A DNA stretch of 64,000 bases from PNNG01 sp964577055 (GTDB lineage Bacteria; Bacteroidota; Bacteroidia; UBA7662): NCBI GenBank assembly GCA_964577055.1, contig CAZNWC010000007.1, positions 1 to 64,000 of the forward strand, in the 5' to 3' direction. Below the pieces are notes generated by a model that was not told where the DNA came from, did not search any database, and saw only the letters and a program-made list of their open reading frames with translations. Shown here piece after piece: positions 9,569-17,840 of the stretch; position 1 is the stretch's first letter; every line of letters starts with the position of its first letter. The translations under genes and the position numbers were made by a program.

Positions 9569-10342
9569 TTAATTTGAGGTTAACTCCCAAGCATACCGCA
9601 GCAACAGCAAACCCATCACCACCAAAAAGACCACCCGCACAAAACCATTGCCTTTGCGCAGGGCCAGACGACTGCCCAGCAAGCTACCAGCGATGTTACA
9701 TGCGGCCATGAGCAGGGCTATTTGCCCGATGTATTGCCCATTGCCCACAAAAACCCCCAAAGCTGCCACATTGGTGAGTACGTTCACCACCTTGGCGTAA
9801 GCCGAAGCCTCCAAAAAACCGAAACCCAGCAGCAGAACAAAACCGAAAACAAGGAAGGTGCCAGTGCCGGGGCCAAAAAAGCCGTCGTAAAATCCCACCA
9901 CGCTGCCCAGCAGCAGGCCATACCACAGCCGGAGCTTGGGCGAGGGAACCGGACCGTGGGTTTGTCCCAAATCTTTTTTCAGCCAGGTAAACACAAACAT
10001 GCCGATCAACAGCACCAACACCAGGGGTTTCAGCAGTTCGGCATCGAGGTATTGCAGCAGTTTGGCCCCAAGCCACGAAAAGACGAAGGCAGCCAAGCCC
10101 ACCGGCAACAACAGCCGGTAATCGAATCGAATGCGTTTGGCGTAGCGGCCAGCCGCCACGAGCGTGCCAGCAAATCCGGCCAATTTGTTGGTGCCAAACA
10201 GCACTGGCAAAGGCGTTTGGGGCAAACGAATAAGCAAGGCAGGCAACTGAATGAGGCCGCCACCACCCACAATGGCATCCAAAAAGCCGGCGATCAAAGC
10301 AAAAAAGGCAAGGAAGGCGTAGTCCACGGCCCAAAGATGCAT
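9569..10342 (-). CDS. TauE/SafE family (TSUP) membrane permease
   Basis: A 257-residue polytopic protein with about eight hydrophobic segments. Both halves carry the family's glycine-rich helix: FLDAIVGGGGLIQLPAL near the N-terminus and GFYDGFFGPGTGTFLVFGF near residue 155. The family (formerly DUF81) contains exporters or importers of sulfite, sulfoacetate and related anions; the substrate cannot be read from sequence. I chose the ATG at 10342 (MHLWAVDY) because the 13 codons upstream lie in low-complexity intergenic repeat and the next helix starts right after this Met. It stands alone behind the giant gene on the same strand. Confidence 0.85.
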   Translation of the reverse strand: MHLWAVDYAFLAFFALIAGFLDAIVGGGGLIQLPALLIRLPQTPLPVLFGTNKLAGFAGTLVAAGRYAKRIRFDYRLLLPVGLAAFVFSWLGAKLLQYLDAELLKPLVLVLLIGMFVFTWLKKDLGQTHGPVPSPKLRLWYGLLLGSVVGFYDGFFGPGTGTFLVFGFVLLLGFGFLEASAYAKVVNVLTNVAALGVFVGNGQYIGQIALLMAACNIAGSLLGSRLALRKGNGFVRVVFLVVMGLLLLRYAWELTSN

Positions 10343-10418
10343 AAAAACGGCGTTCAGCGTTTGGCATTCAGCCTTCAGCAAAACGCCGAATGCCGAATGC
10401 AGTCAGCCGTTCGCAGGC

Positions 10419-11153
10419 TCAAAACGTATTGCAATGGGCTTTTAATGTTTCTAAATCCACCAAATTCAAGTGCGCTTTCCGATTTGCATCAAATACGCCA
10501 AACTCGAAAAAGGGATTTACCGGTGAAATGCAGTTGCCAATGGGCTGTGTTTTTGAAAGTATGCCAACACCCCAGTCCGAGTCGATGCAGCAAGAATGAA
10601 CGGTTGCATCAAAACGCCATTTTAAAAATGCCTTCCAGGTGGTGCCGTTCCACCAACCTTCGGCAGGCGTATACATATAGTCAAATGTTTCACGGGCATG
10701 CCATTCGGATGGCGGATTGCAGTCGTGCAATACAATAAAGCCTCGTTCATGGATGAAATCAAGGGCATTCACAATGTCTCTGTTCACTTGCTCCGCCAGG
10801 TGAAGTCCATCAATGAAAATGACATCAAATTTGAGGGTGTTGGAAAGTATGGCTCCCTTGCGTAACTGCTCAAAAAAAACATCGCTGGTCATCACAAAAT
10901 CAACCGGATTTTCTTTGAATTCAAGTCCCGGATCAACGCTGTATTTCGTATCTGCCTGAATGAGGTTGAAATTGTGATTTGGATTGCGCACACCAATTTC
11001 TAAATAGGTGCTTTTTCCTTGCTTCAGCGACAATAGGTAATTGATAATTTCGGTGCGGCTGGTGCTTTTGGCCACTTCTTGCGCAATGAGTGCTTGGGTA
11101 GATGTGTAATGGGGATTATGGAGGATTTTTTTTCCCAATTTATACTTGCGCAT
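10419..11153 (-). CDS. Class I SAM-dependent methyltransferase
   Basis: A 244-residue protein. YLEIGVRNPNHNF near residue 50 is motif I (glycine-poor variant), SVDPG follows as the acidic strand-2 residue, FDVIFIDGLHLAEQV near 115 is motif II, and GFIVLHDCNPP near 140 closes the Rossmann core. These fit the Methyltransf_24-like group often found near glycan or surface-modification genes. The ATG at 11153 (MRKYKLGKK) is preferred; upstream in-frame Met codons would add about 50 low-quality residues. Substrate unknown. Codon use is AT-richer than in the neighbours. Confidence 0.75.
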   Translation of the reverse strand: MRKYKLGKKILHNPHYTSTQALIAQEVAKSTSRTEIINYLLSLKQGKSTYLEIGVRNPNHNFNLIQADTKYSVDPGLEFKENPVDFVMTSDVFFEQLRKGAILSNTLKFDVIFIDGLHLAEQVNRDIVNALDFIHERGFIVLHDCNPPSEWHARETFDYMYTPAEGWWNGTTWKAFLKWRFDATVHSCCIDSDWGVGILSKTQPIGNCISPVNPFFEFGVFDANRKAHLNLVDLETLKAHCNTF

Positions 11154-11386
11154 GGGCTTGAATGCGAAACTAGAATTTTTTAGGCATACTTGATGGAAGC
11201 TCGGTTTTAGGGGGTGGTGCATACAAATGCAAGCTGATGGGCCGAATATAGGAGCTTTTTGCCATGGGGAGGGAAGAGAATTTTTCCTGCTCATGTGCTT
11301 TATTTTCGGCAATCGCCAAAAGCGATCCGCGGTCAGCCGACAGCGGTCAGCGCTCTGCCGACAAGCCGACCGCCGAAAGCCAACCC

Positions 11387-12943
11387 CTACTTCACCACCA
11401 GCCGCGTCGTGCCCATCTTTTCGCCCTGCTGCACTTCCAGCAAATACACGCCAGCCGACAAAGCAGGAAGCTGGATGCGGTTGTCATCGGCCGCTAAAGT
11501 ACCGCTGGCCAATCGGCGGCCCTGGAGGTCGTGAAGTTGCCAGCGGATGGCATGATCCATGGGTTGGGCCAACTGGATAAATAAGTCCGGGCCTTGCACC
11601 GGATTGGGGTAAACGCTGAACGGCAGGTTTTTTACTTCCGGCAAACCCACATAGTTTATCTTGCGTTGCAAAATTATCCAGCGAGGTGTAATTGCACTTG
11701 CAACTGGTATGGCAAAGGTAGTATCGCAATTGCCCCATTCGCATTTTAAGCGTACAGGTCCCGTTGCTTTCACCGTGAGGTAATAATTCGATCCAAAGCC
11801 ACCTACCGCGCCAACCCTTCCTGGCTCACTCGAGGTGGTGAGAAAAAGCGTATCGGGCCAACGAGAACCACGTTGCCATTGAATCACATGGCTTTGGTGC
11901 GGGGCATTGGTAGTCTGATAAAAGAAAACAGGTCCGGCGCCTATATGATTGGCATCGGCGGCAAACTGTCCGTGCATTTGTTGAACTTCGAGGGTGTCGT
12001 TCGACCAAAACCCGCCAATGGTGTATAAAATGTATTGCTGACCGTTTTCGATGCTGGGTGTTGACCAAAAATACCTTTGCCAAGAGGTGGATGTACGCAA
12101 GGGAACCGGGTTGTCTACCACGAGGCTGGGCTCAAAATCGAAGGTGATGTACGGGGTGGTGGCAATAAACTGCACCGAATCGTTGGCAGGCCAATAACGC
12201 GCCAAGAATGTGCGGTAGCCGGTGTTGGGCAATGGGGTTAGCGGCGTAGGGATGTTGTTGAGGTGTCCAAAATCGTCGATGGTGCCGGTAAAAAGCACCG
12301 CACCCGGAAAGTCGGGGTCGAAGCAGGCATCGCTCACGGTGCGGGCGCCGCTCCAGGCTTTTTCCCACAGCAATTGGCCGTTTGAGGCATTGAAAGCAGC
12401 GAGCCAGCCCGATACATCGTCGTACAGGCCGCTGGCAAGTATGGTGCCTTGGCCGGCCTCGTAGTTGATTTTGTGTATGTAGTTGTTCTGTGCCTGGCGG
12501 CGGTGCCACACCCATTCGGGCTGGCCTGAATACGCATTGACCCGCATCAAAAACGGATCGAGGGCCAGGGGTTCAAAGCCAATGAGGGTATCGTTGGGCA
12601 GGTAGCAGGTGTCGTGAAAACCACCGGCAATTAAAAAGCGCGAAACGGCCAAATTGGGCATACCAAGGATGTGGTTGGCCACAAATTCTCCCTGATACTG
12701 CAAACCCACGGTGGGGTTGAGCCATGTGCCGTTGAGGCTGTTGATGGGGTGGATGCGCAGCCGCAAATCGCCGGTGCGTGGAAAAAAGGTGCTGCCTTCG
12801 GGCTGACTGGCAACGGCCACCAGGTTTTCGACCGTGCCCATGGCAGTTGGGGTAAAGCCCGCCGAATCGAGCAATTGCATCCGCCAAGGCGATTGGGCGC
12901 TGGCCGCGAAGCTGGTGAGTAGCAGGAGTAGGGTAAATCGCAT
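11387..12943 (-). CDS. T9SS-sorted beta-propeller-like secreted protein
   Basis: A 518-residue protein with a signal peptide (MRFTLLLLLTSFAASAQ) and a T9SS type A sorting domain over the last ~80 residues: FSVYPNPVQGPDLFIQL, then LHDLQGRRLASG, LSAGVYLLEVQQ and terminal TTRLVVK. The middle has PQQ/quinoprotein-like strands such as WLAAFNASNGQLLWEKAW, so a beta-propeller is likely. It should cross the outer membrane by T9SS and be released or attached to the surface. No catalytic motif is visible. The ATG at 12943 was chosen; a GTG lies one codon upstream. Confidence 0.8.
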   Translation of the reverse strand: MRFTLLLLLTSFAASAQSPWRMQLLDSAGFTPTAMGTVENLVAVASQPEGSTFFPRTGDLRLRIHPINSLNGTWLNPTVGLQYQGEFVANHILGMPNLAVSRFLIAGGFHDTCYLPNDTLIGFEPLALDPFLMRVNAYSGQPEWVWHRRQAQNNYIHKINYEAGQGTILASGLYDDVSGWLAAFNASNGQLLWEKAWSGARTVSDACFDPDFPGAVLFTGTIDDFGHLNNIPTPLTPLPNTGYRTFLARYWPANDSVQFIATTPYITFDFEPSLVVDNPVPLRTSTSWQRYFWSTPSIENGQQYILYTIGGFWSNDTLEVQQMHGQFAADANHIGAGPVFFYQTTNAPHQSHVIQWQRGSRWPDTLFLTTSSEPGRVGAVGGFGSNYYLTVKATGPVRLKCEWGNCDTTFAIPVASAITPRWIILQRKINYVGLPEVKNLPFSVYPNPVQGPDLFIQLAQPMDHAIRWQLHDLQGRRLASGTLAADDNRIQLPALSAGVYLLEVQQGEKMGTTRLVVK

Positions 12944-13113
12944 CACCTAAATTAAACAAAAGATTTTACATGGTATGAACAGGCTGCGACAAAGTTGGCG
13001 TGGCGCCGATTGCGTTCGGTATTTAGCAGACAGCGTTTGGCTTTCAGCGTTCAGCCAACACGCAACAGCCGCCAGCGGATTGCCAACAGCCGACCGCTAA
13101 CGCTTTTGCGCCA

Positions 13114-13944
13114 TTACGATTCAACCTGCTCAAACAGCACGGGATTCAAGGGAGAAGCCATGATTTGGCCTACTTCAACACCCGGACACCATGTTTTGGC
13201 ATCGTTTAATTGGCCCTTGTTTTCAGCTTCTTTGAGACGCATGTTTTTGTCCATGTAAATGATGGTCATCACTTTGCGTATTTCCTGGCTGCTGTTGGCA
13301 CCAGCCCGGTGAAAGATCCAACCCGAGTGGAAACTCACCTCTCCCAAATCGAAGGCTGAAACGTGGTGTGGAAAATCGTTGATCTTAAGCTGCCGCTGAA
13401 TGGCCACTTCGCTCTCGTCGCCAATAGATAATTCACGACCTTGCAGGAGTACTTGGCTGCCCGGACTGAATTCCAGCGGCCCCATTTCGAGCGGGGTAGC
13501 TTGCAGGGGTATCCACAAGGTAGTGGTATGATCGGAAGCCATGGGCCAATAATGCTGGTCGGCATGCCAGGGTGTAATGCCTCCGCCGGCTTCTTTGAAC
13601 AAAGCTTGGTCGTGGTACAGGCGTACCCCCGCAACGCCCATCAATTCGGCTGCCAACTGTGCCAAGCGTTTGCTGAAAACCAAGGGCCTGATGTGCTCGT
13701 TGAGGGTCCACAAATTGAAGGCTTGTAAAAAGGCCTTTCCGTAGGTATTGCGTTGTTCGAGCGGCAGGCTGGCCAGGCGCAAGGCTTGCACTTGCTGCGC
13801 AATGAGGTGGTTAAAATGCCCTATCAGCTCGGCCGAAAGTACATCTTTGAGCTTGATGTAGCCGTTTTGGCGGTAAAATGCTGTTTGTTCCGCGCTGAGG
13901 ACGTAGGGTTTGTCTAACAAAGACCAATGCTTCGATTTTTCCAT
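13114..13944 (-). CDS. Phytanoyl-CoA dioxygenase (PhyH) family Fe(II)/2-oxoglutarate oxygenase
   Basis: A 276-residue, full-length PhyH-family protein. The iron-binding facial triad is visible as H127-A-D129 (TPWHADQHYW) with distal H212 (FHRAGANSS), and R223 is placed to bind 2-oxoglutarate. The N-terminal FYRQNGYIKLKDVLS is the family's usual helix-strand start. Such enzymes hydroxylate small molecules or lipids; the substrate is unknown. It stands alone between intergenic tracts full of TCAGC-like repeats. Confidence 0.85.
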   Translation of the reverse strand: MEKSKHWSLLDKPYVLSAEQTAFYRQNGYIKLKDVLSAELIGHFNHLIAQQVQALRLASLPLEQRNTYGKAFLQAFNLWTLNEHIRPLVFSKRLAQLAAELMGVAGVRLYHDQALFKEAGGGITPWHADQHYWPMASDHTTTLWIPLQATPLEMGPLEFSPGSQVLLQGRELSIGDESEVAIQRQLKINDFPHHVSAFDLGEVSFHSGWIFHRAGANSSQEIRKVMTIIYMDKNMRLKEAENKGQLNDAKTWCPGVEVGQIMASPLNPVLFEQVES

Positions 13945-14180
13945 TTATTTGTTCATGCTTGGGGCGGCAAGCCCTTTCCGACTTCTAAACTAAAGCATCT
14001 GTTCGGATAGCCAAAAATGGAAAGCCTATGGAGGTTGACAGTCGGCGGTCGGCGTTCAGTCGACAGCGTTCGACATTCAGCTGACAGCTAATGGCAGCAG
14101 GTGGAAATCCGAAAGCCACACTTCAGCTCCTCCTTTCGCCTTCGTTCAGGTACCGACCGACTCCTATCAGCCGATTATAT

Positions 14181-14666
14181 TTAAAGAACGTAATATAACA
14201 AGCAGGCTATTTTTGTAATTGACAAGCTGCCATCTATTGTAAACAGAACTTTATTTGACGAATAACTCCCGTCTCCTTGTCGAATTTTGGTACCATCGAT
14301 TGTGAAAAGAACTTTATTTGAAGCATATGTGCCATCACCTTGTCGGATTTTGTGTCCGTCAATTGTATACAGCACTTTGTTCGAAGAATACGTACCATCT
14401 CCTTGACGGATTTTATTTCCATCAATAGTTAAGAGTACTTTGTTTGATGAATATTTGCCATCACCTTGCCTGAATTTCACACCATCAAACGTATAAAGCA
14501 CTGTATTTGACGAATAAGTACCATCGCCTTCTCTTACTTTGTTTCCGTCTATTGTATAGAGAACTTTATTTGATGAAGAAGTACCGTCACCTTGACGAAT
14601 TTTTGTCTGAGCATTTGCAAAACTAAAAGTCAGCAATATTGTCGCGAGTAGAATAATTTGTTTCAT
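14181..14666 (-). CDS. Secreted protein of six 21-residue tandem repeats
   Basis: A 161-residue protein with a signal peptide (MKQIILLATILLTFSFANAQ) followed by six near-perfect 21-residue repeats with core KIRQGDGTYSSNKVLYTIDG, then a short hydrophobic tail (ITKIACLLYYVL). The G-D-G and I-D-G turns every ~10 residues suggest short beta-hairpins, reminiscent of 4-fold beta-flower repeats (inference). The start is the ATG just before the signal peptide; an upstream in-frame extension is basic and unlikely. The gene is much more AT-rich than the surroundings. The odd tail after the last repeat could mark a frameshifted end. Function unknown. Confidence 0.7.
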   Translation of the reverse strand: MKQIILLATILLTFSFANAQTKIRQGDGTSSSNKVLYTIDGNKVREGDGTYSSNTVLYTFDGVKFRQGDGKYSSNKVLLTIDGNKIRQGDGTYSSNKVLYTIDGHKIRQGDGTYASNKVLFTIDGTKIRQGDGSYSSNKVLFTIDGSLSITKIACLLYYVL

Positions 14667-14780
14667 TTTGCTTTTATAATATCTATTGTTCCCACTCTTT
14701 TCGGTTTTCGGAATACTCCCTGTTTTATGTGGTTTAGTTGTCTCCAATTTTTTGTCTGTCAATATAGGTGATCAGCCTGC

Positions 14781-14946
14781 CTTTAACCGCTATGTTGTTT
14801 AAACTTGCCAAAACGTTCTCGTGCTTGGCCCAGTAGGGAAAAAGGAGCACCACAATGATTGCAAGCGCACAATCTAAAGTGCAAGAGGTTTACATTTAAC
14901 ACTAGAATCCCTATTGCAGCCAAATATGTGTTACCAGCTGTTAAAC
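14781..14946 (-). other. Possible attC-like imperfect palindrome downstream of mazF
   Basis: The ends read ctttaaccgct (14781-14791) and agctgttaaac (14936-14946). Reverse-complemented, the second gives gtttaacagct, matching the first at 9 of 11 bases. GTTTAAC fits the R'' pattern RYYYAAC of integron attC sites, but the other side (GTTAAAG) misses the final pyrimidine of GTTRRRY. The 166-nt span holds no gene. Weak, motif-level evidence only. Confidence 0.25.
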
Positions 14947-14948
14947 AT

Positions 14949-15272
14949 TTAATCTATATATGTTTCTTTCAAGACTGATTTGACTTTAACTATTTCTTTT
15001 TCAGTTAGATTCCCCAAAATTTTGATGACTCTTTGTCTGTCTACAGTCCTGATTTGATCAAGTACAATCCAGCCTTTTTTCTTGTCATGATTAACTTCAG
15101 TTCTTGTTGGGTAGTTTTTCGAACTACTCGTCATGGGGGCTAAAACGATTGTTTGTAAGTGTTTATTCATTTCATTTGGTGAGATGATCACGCATGTTCG
15201 TGTTTTTTTTATCTCACTTCCAACCGTTGGATTTAGATTTACTAATACGATTTGATATTGACTTAACTCCAT
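14949..15272 (-). CDS. mazF: MazF/PemK-type endoribonuclease toxin
   Basis: A 107-residue, full-length MazF/PemK protein. It begins with the family's first strand (MELSQYQIVLVNLNPTVGSEI), then KTRTCVIISPNEMN, the VLAPMTSSSKNYPTR loop and GWIVLDQIRTVDRQRV, which holds conserved substrate-contact residues. MazF toxins cleave mRNA (some rRNA or tRNA) at short specific sequences; the antitoxin blocks this. Its start overlaps the end of the antitoxin gene by 10 nt, so translation is coupled. Base composition is AT-rich compared with the ~50 percent GC neighbours, pointing to horizontal acquisition. Confidence 0.9.
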   Translation of the reverse strand: MELSQYQIVLVNLNPTVGSEIKKTRTCVIISPNEMNKHLQTIVLAPMTSSSKNYPTRTEVNHDKKKGWIVLDQIRTVDRQRVIKILGNLTEKEIVKVKSVLKETYID

Positions 15273-15508
15273 TCTTCAATATTTTCGTCTTCGAATAAAT
15301 CATCAATCAGCATATTATCATCACCGTTTTCGCGCATTTTTTTAAACGCCTTTTCCCAACCATCTCTTGGTTGTTGTTTAGGCTTTAAAATGATGTAACC
15401 TTTCTCTAGGATAAGTTCTACCTTATCAGTTATGTTGTATTTTTCTAGTAAGGTTTTCGAAAGCCGAATTCCTTTAGAGTTGCCAATGTGAATTACTGAA
15501 ATCTCCAT
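15263..15508 (-). CDS. mazE: MazE/AbrB-type antitoxin
   Basis: An 81-residue protein. Residues 1-50 form an AbrB/MazE swapped-hairpin DNA-binding domain (VIHIGNSKGIRLSKTLLEKY, then VELILEKGYIILKP). The acidic C-terminus (DDNMLIDDLFEDENIEEW) is the usual toxin-binding tail. It is the first gene of the pair and should neutralise the downstream toxin and repress its own promoter. A palindrome overlapping the -33 promoter element is an obvious operator. The ATG at 15508 gives a normal family length. Confidence 0.9.
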   Translation of the reverse strand: MEISVIHIGNSKGIRLSKTLLEKYNITDKVELILEKGYIILKPKQQPRDGWEKAFKKMRENGDDNMLIDDLFEDENIEEWS

Positions 15509-15527
15509 GAGTAAAAGATTGTGATTA

Positions 15528-15564
15528 CAAAGTTATTACATATTGTCTGTGATTGCAAATCACA
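15528..15564 (-). promoter_or_regulatory. mazEF promoter with overlapping palindromic operator
   Basis: Read on the minus strand, TAACTTTG (15528-15535) is a perfect Bacteroidota -7 box (TAnnTTTG) and TTTG (15556-15559) a -33 element, separated by 20 nt. The palindrome TGTGATT-GCA-AATCACA (15548-15564) covers the -33 element. A further half-site TGTGATT lies at 15520-15526 near the expected transcription start, about 13 nt before the antitoxin ATG. This fits MazE autorepression. Confidence 0.7.
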
Positions 15565-15631
15565 AATAATCTTTTGTCAATAGCTGGTAACTAGCATAAA
15601 TACGATATTTTCCCCGCACATCCACACCCCC

Positions 15632-16444
15632 TCAACCCACCTTCTCCGCCACCAAGGCATACACCATGGGTAGGTGGTTGCCCAAATGTTTGATGCGGTA
15701 CTGCCCGGGGCCAACGACTTCGGTGTGCTTGAAGCAGGGGTAGGGGGAGTAGTCGAATTCTTGGAATTGCCGGAGGGCCAGGCCGTTTTGGAGCAGGGGG
15801 CTGAGCACTTCGGACAGGCCGTGGTTCCAGCCCACGGTGGTGAGCGCAAGGTCGGCCGTGGGATCGGCATAGGTGCCGGTTTCGGTTTCGATCAAGGGAC
15901 CCGCGTTGAAGTAGCGGTAGGCAACGCGTTCGAAGTCGTTGTCGAACATCCACACCACGGGGTGGAATTCCACAAAAACAAAGCGGCCGTTGGGCTTTAA
16001 AAAATGGGCAATCACCTGGGCCCAGCGCTGCAAATCGGGCAGCCAGCCAATGGTGCCGTAGCTGGTAAATACCAGGTCAAATTTTTCGTGCAGCTGTTGG
16101 GGCAAGTCGTACACATTGCAGCACACAAACTGCGCATCGGCTTGGGTTTGGCTGGCCAGTTGGCTGGCCAGGGCAATGGCGGTGTCCGACAGGTCGACCC
16201 CCGTTACCTGCGCCCCCATGCGTGCCAGCGAAATGCTGTCTTGTCCGAAATGGCACTGCAAATGCAATATCCGCAAGCCCTTTACATCGCCCAGCAAGTT
16301 GCGCTCAATGGGGTTCAGTGTGTTTTTGCCTTGCAGAAAAGCTTGCTGGTCGTAGAAGTCGGAATGCAGGTGTACCTCCGTTTTGCGGTTCCAGGCCTCG
16401 CGGTTCAGCTCAAAATAGGGTTGGTTGGGGTCCATCGGCGTCAT
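15632..16444 (-). CDS. Class I SAM-dependent methyltransferase
   Basis: A 270-residue protein. Motif I reads LRILHLQCHFGQDSISLA (near residue 60), followed by VTGVDLSDTAIALA, the motif II region FDLVFTSYGTIGWLPDL and the post-II strand FLKPNGRFVFVEFHP. This is the small-molecule methyltransferase type common in Bacteroidota; substrate unknown. I chose the ATG at 16444 (16435 is equally possible) because the family starts with PNQPYFELNREAWN. In-frame codons further upstream look like non-coding DNA. Confidence 0.8.
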   Translation of the reverse strand: MTPMDPNQPYFELNREAWNRKTEVHLHSDFYDQQAFLQGKNTLNPIERNLLGDVKGLRILHLQCHFGQDSISLARMGAQVTGVDLSDTAIALASQLASQTQADAQFVCCNVYDLPQQLHEKFDLVFTSYGTIGWLPDLQRWAQVIAHFLKPNGRFVFVEFHPVVWMFDNDFERVAYRYFNAGPLIETETGTYADPTADLALTTVGWNHGLSEVLSPLLQNGLALRQFQEFDYSPYPCFKHTEVVGPGQYRIKHLGNHLPMVYALVAEKVG

Positions 16445-16779
16445 TGAATGCCAAAAGATAGCAAATACAGGCGCAGCTTGTGCAGCACCTCTGGAACTTC
16501 CGCGTTTGGCCCTCTCCGCGCTCTCCGGACGAGTTGCAACGCAAAGCTGTCCAAAGGGCTCCGTTGCCTCGGCGCCAGCTGAAGCTGATAGCAGCACTAA
16601 AAAGAAGGTTTTTCAAGCTGCCAAAGTCCTACATCAACCCATGCTGTCTTTTTCCACGAAAAAAACCTCTGCGCCTTAGCGGTGTAGCTACCGCGCGTAG
16701 CGCCCACCCCGCCCCAATCTTTGTTAATTAACCCACCCCCCCGCCCCAGCCATCCACCACCACCCGCTACCTTTGCCCC
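16445..16779. other. Intergenic region between divergent genes, 335 nt
   Basis: No coding sequence supported. It ends in C-rich DNA and a -7-like box TACCTTTG at 16768-16775, only 4 nt before the ATG of the plus-strand hydrolase. No matching -33 element stands at the expected distance. Confidence 0.4.
16768..16775 (+). promoter_or_regulatory. Putative -7 box of the MBL-fold gene
   Basis: TACCTTTG is a perfect TAnnTTTG match. Its position 4 nt before the ATG at 16780 would give a leaderless or nearly leaderless mRNA. No good -33 box was seen. Confidence 0.4.
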
Positions 16780-17826
16780 ATGATCGCATCAGCAGCAGGG
16801 GCCGTGCTCGTAGGCCTCACCTATTGGGCTTACCGGCACCCCGTGTGGGGCGGCAAACATACCCCCACCGACAAAGCTCGCCTCTACACCAGCAAACATT
16901 ACGAAAAGGGCAGCTTCAAAAACCTCGAACATACCCCCGACTTCACCGAAGGATATACCTACGGCAAGGTGATGCGTGAGTTTTTGTTCGACCGGCGGGC
17001 CGATCGCAACCCACCCGCACCCGTGCCCTACACCCGTACCGATTTACACCAGCTGCCCGATCAATGTCTGGTGTGGATGGGCCATTCGAGCTATTTGTTG
17101 CAATGGCAGGGCAAGCGCATTTTGGTAGATCCGGTGCTGAGCGGCAGCGCATCGCCCATTCCGGGCATGATCGGCGCCTTCAAGGGCAGCAACGGACATA
17201 CCGCAGCCGATTTGCCTGCCATCGATTTGCTGGTGATCACGCACGACCATTACGACCATCTCGATTACCGCACGGTGAAACAACTCGTAGGTCGGGTAGG
17301 ACAGGTGGTGTGCGGCTTGGGCGTAGGTGCCCATTTGCGTCGCTGGGGATTTGCGCCCGAGCGCATCACCGAGCTCGATTGGTGGGAAGAAAGCACCGAT
17401 TTGGCTGGTTTCAAAGCCACGGCCGTGCCCACGCGCCACTTTTCGGGCCGGTTGCTCAACCGCAACAATACGCTCTGGATGGGATTGGTGCTCGAAGCCG
17501 GGGGCAAAAAGGTGCTGTTGGGAGGCGACAGCGGTTACGGCAAACACTTCGCCGACATTGGCAGGCGTGTGGGGCCGTTCGACCTGGTGATCATCGAAAA
17601 CGGGCAGTACGACCACAAATGGCACTACATCCACCTGCACCCCGAAGAAGCGGCGGTGGCGGCCGAAGAGCTGGGGGCCAAAAAACTGCTGCCAGTGCAT
17701 TCGGGCAAATTCGCCCTGGCCAACCACGTCTGGGACGAGCCGCGCAAGCGTTTGGCAGCGGCCAGTGCAGGCAAAAGCTACGAATTGCTGCTGCCGGACT
17801 TGGGAGAGGCTATTTCTTGGGCGTAG
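16780..17826 (+). CDS. MBL-fold metallo-hydrolase (UlaG / NAPE-PLD-like)
   Basis: A 348-residue protein. The metallo-beta-lactamase signature HxHxDH is clear at residues 155-160 (THDHYDHLD), followed by PTRHFSGR, LLGGDSGYGKHF and LLPVHSGKF, which supply the remaining metal ligands. The N-terminal YGKVMREFLFDRR and VWMGHSSYLLQWQGKRILVDPV are typical of the NAPE-PLD/RomA-like branch, which acts on phosphodiester or lipid substrates. A hydrophobic segment at residues 2-18 may be a membrane anchor. Substrate unknown. It is monocistronic, with repeat-rich DNA downstream. Confidence 0.85.
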   Translation: MIASAAGAVLVGLTYWAYRHPVWGGKHTPTDKARLYTSKHYEKGSFKNLEHTPDFTEGYTYGKVMREFLFDRRADRNPPAPVPYTRTDLHQLPDQCLVWMGHSSYLLQWQGKRILVDPVLSGSASPIPGMIGAFKGSNGHTAADLPAIDLLVITHDHYDHLDYRTVKQLVGRVGQVVCGLGVGAHLRRWGFAPERITELDWWEESTDLAGFKATAVPTRHFSGRLLNRNNTLWMGLVLEAGGKKVLLGGDSGYGKHFADIGRRVGPFDLVIIENGQYDHKWHYIHLHPEEAAVAAEELGAKKLLPVHSGKFALANHVWDEPRKRLAAASAGKSYELLLPDLGEAISWA

Positions 17827-17840
17827 CAGGCTTGGTTCAT

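Larger units (their letters stand above)
14930..15591. repeat. 10-bp inverted repeats flanking the mazEF module
   Basis: gttaccagct at 14930-14939 is the exact reverse complement of agctggtaac at 15582-15591. The pair encloses just the toxin-antitoxin operon and its promoter. They could be cassette or mobile-unit edges; ten bases is short, so chance is not excluded. Confidence 0.5.

Noticed and set aside
9722..10738. A 338-codon plus-strand frame
   Set aside because: Antisense to the TauE/SafE gene and the methyltransferase gene; glutamine- and histidine-rich shadow composition with no family motif.
11313..14180. TCAGC-rich degenerate tracts at gene ends considered as terminators or REP elements
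   Set aside because: No stable hairpin followed by a T-run could be drawn; they are listed only as part of the intergenic repeat observation.
14230..14600. Regular 63-bp repeats that could be mistaken for a CRISPR array
   Set aside because: The repeats are contiguous without unique spacers and encode protein repeats in frame.
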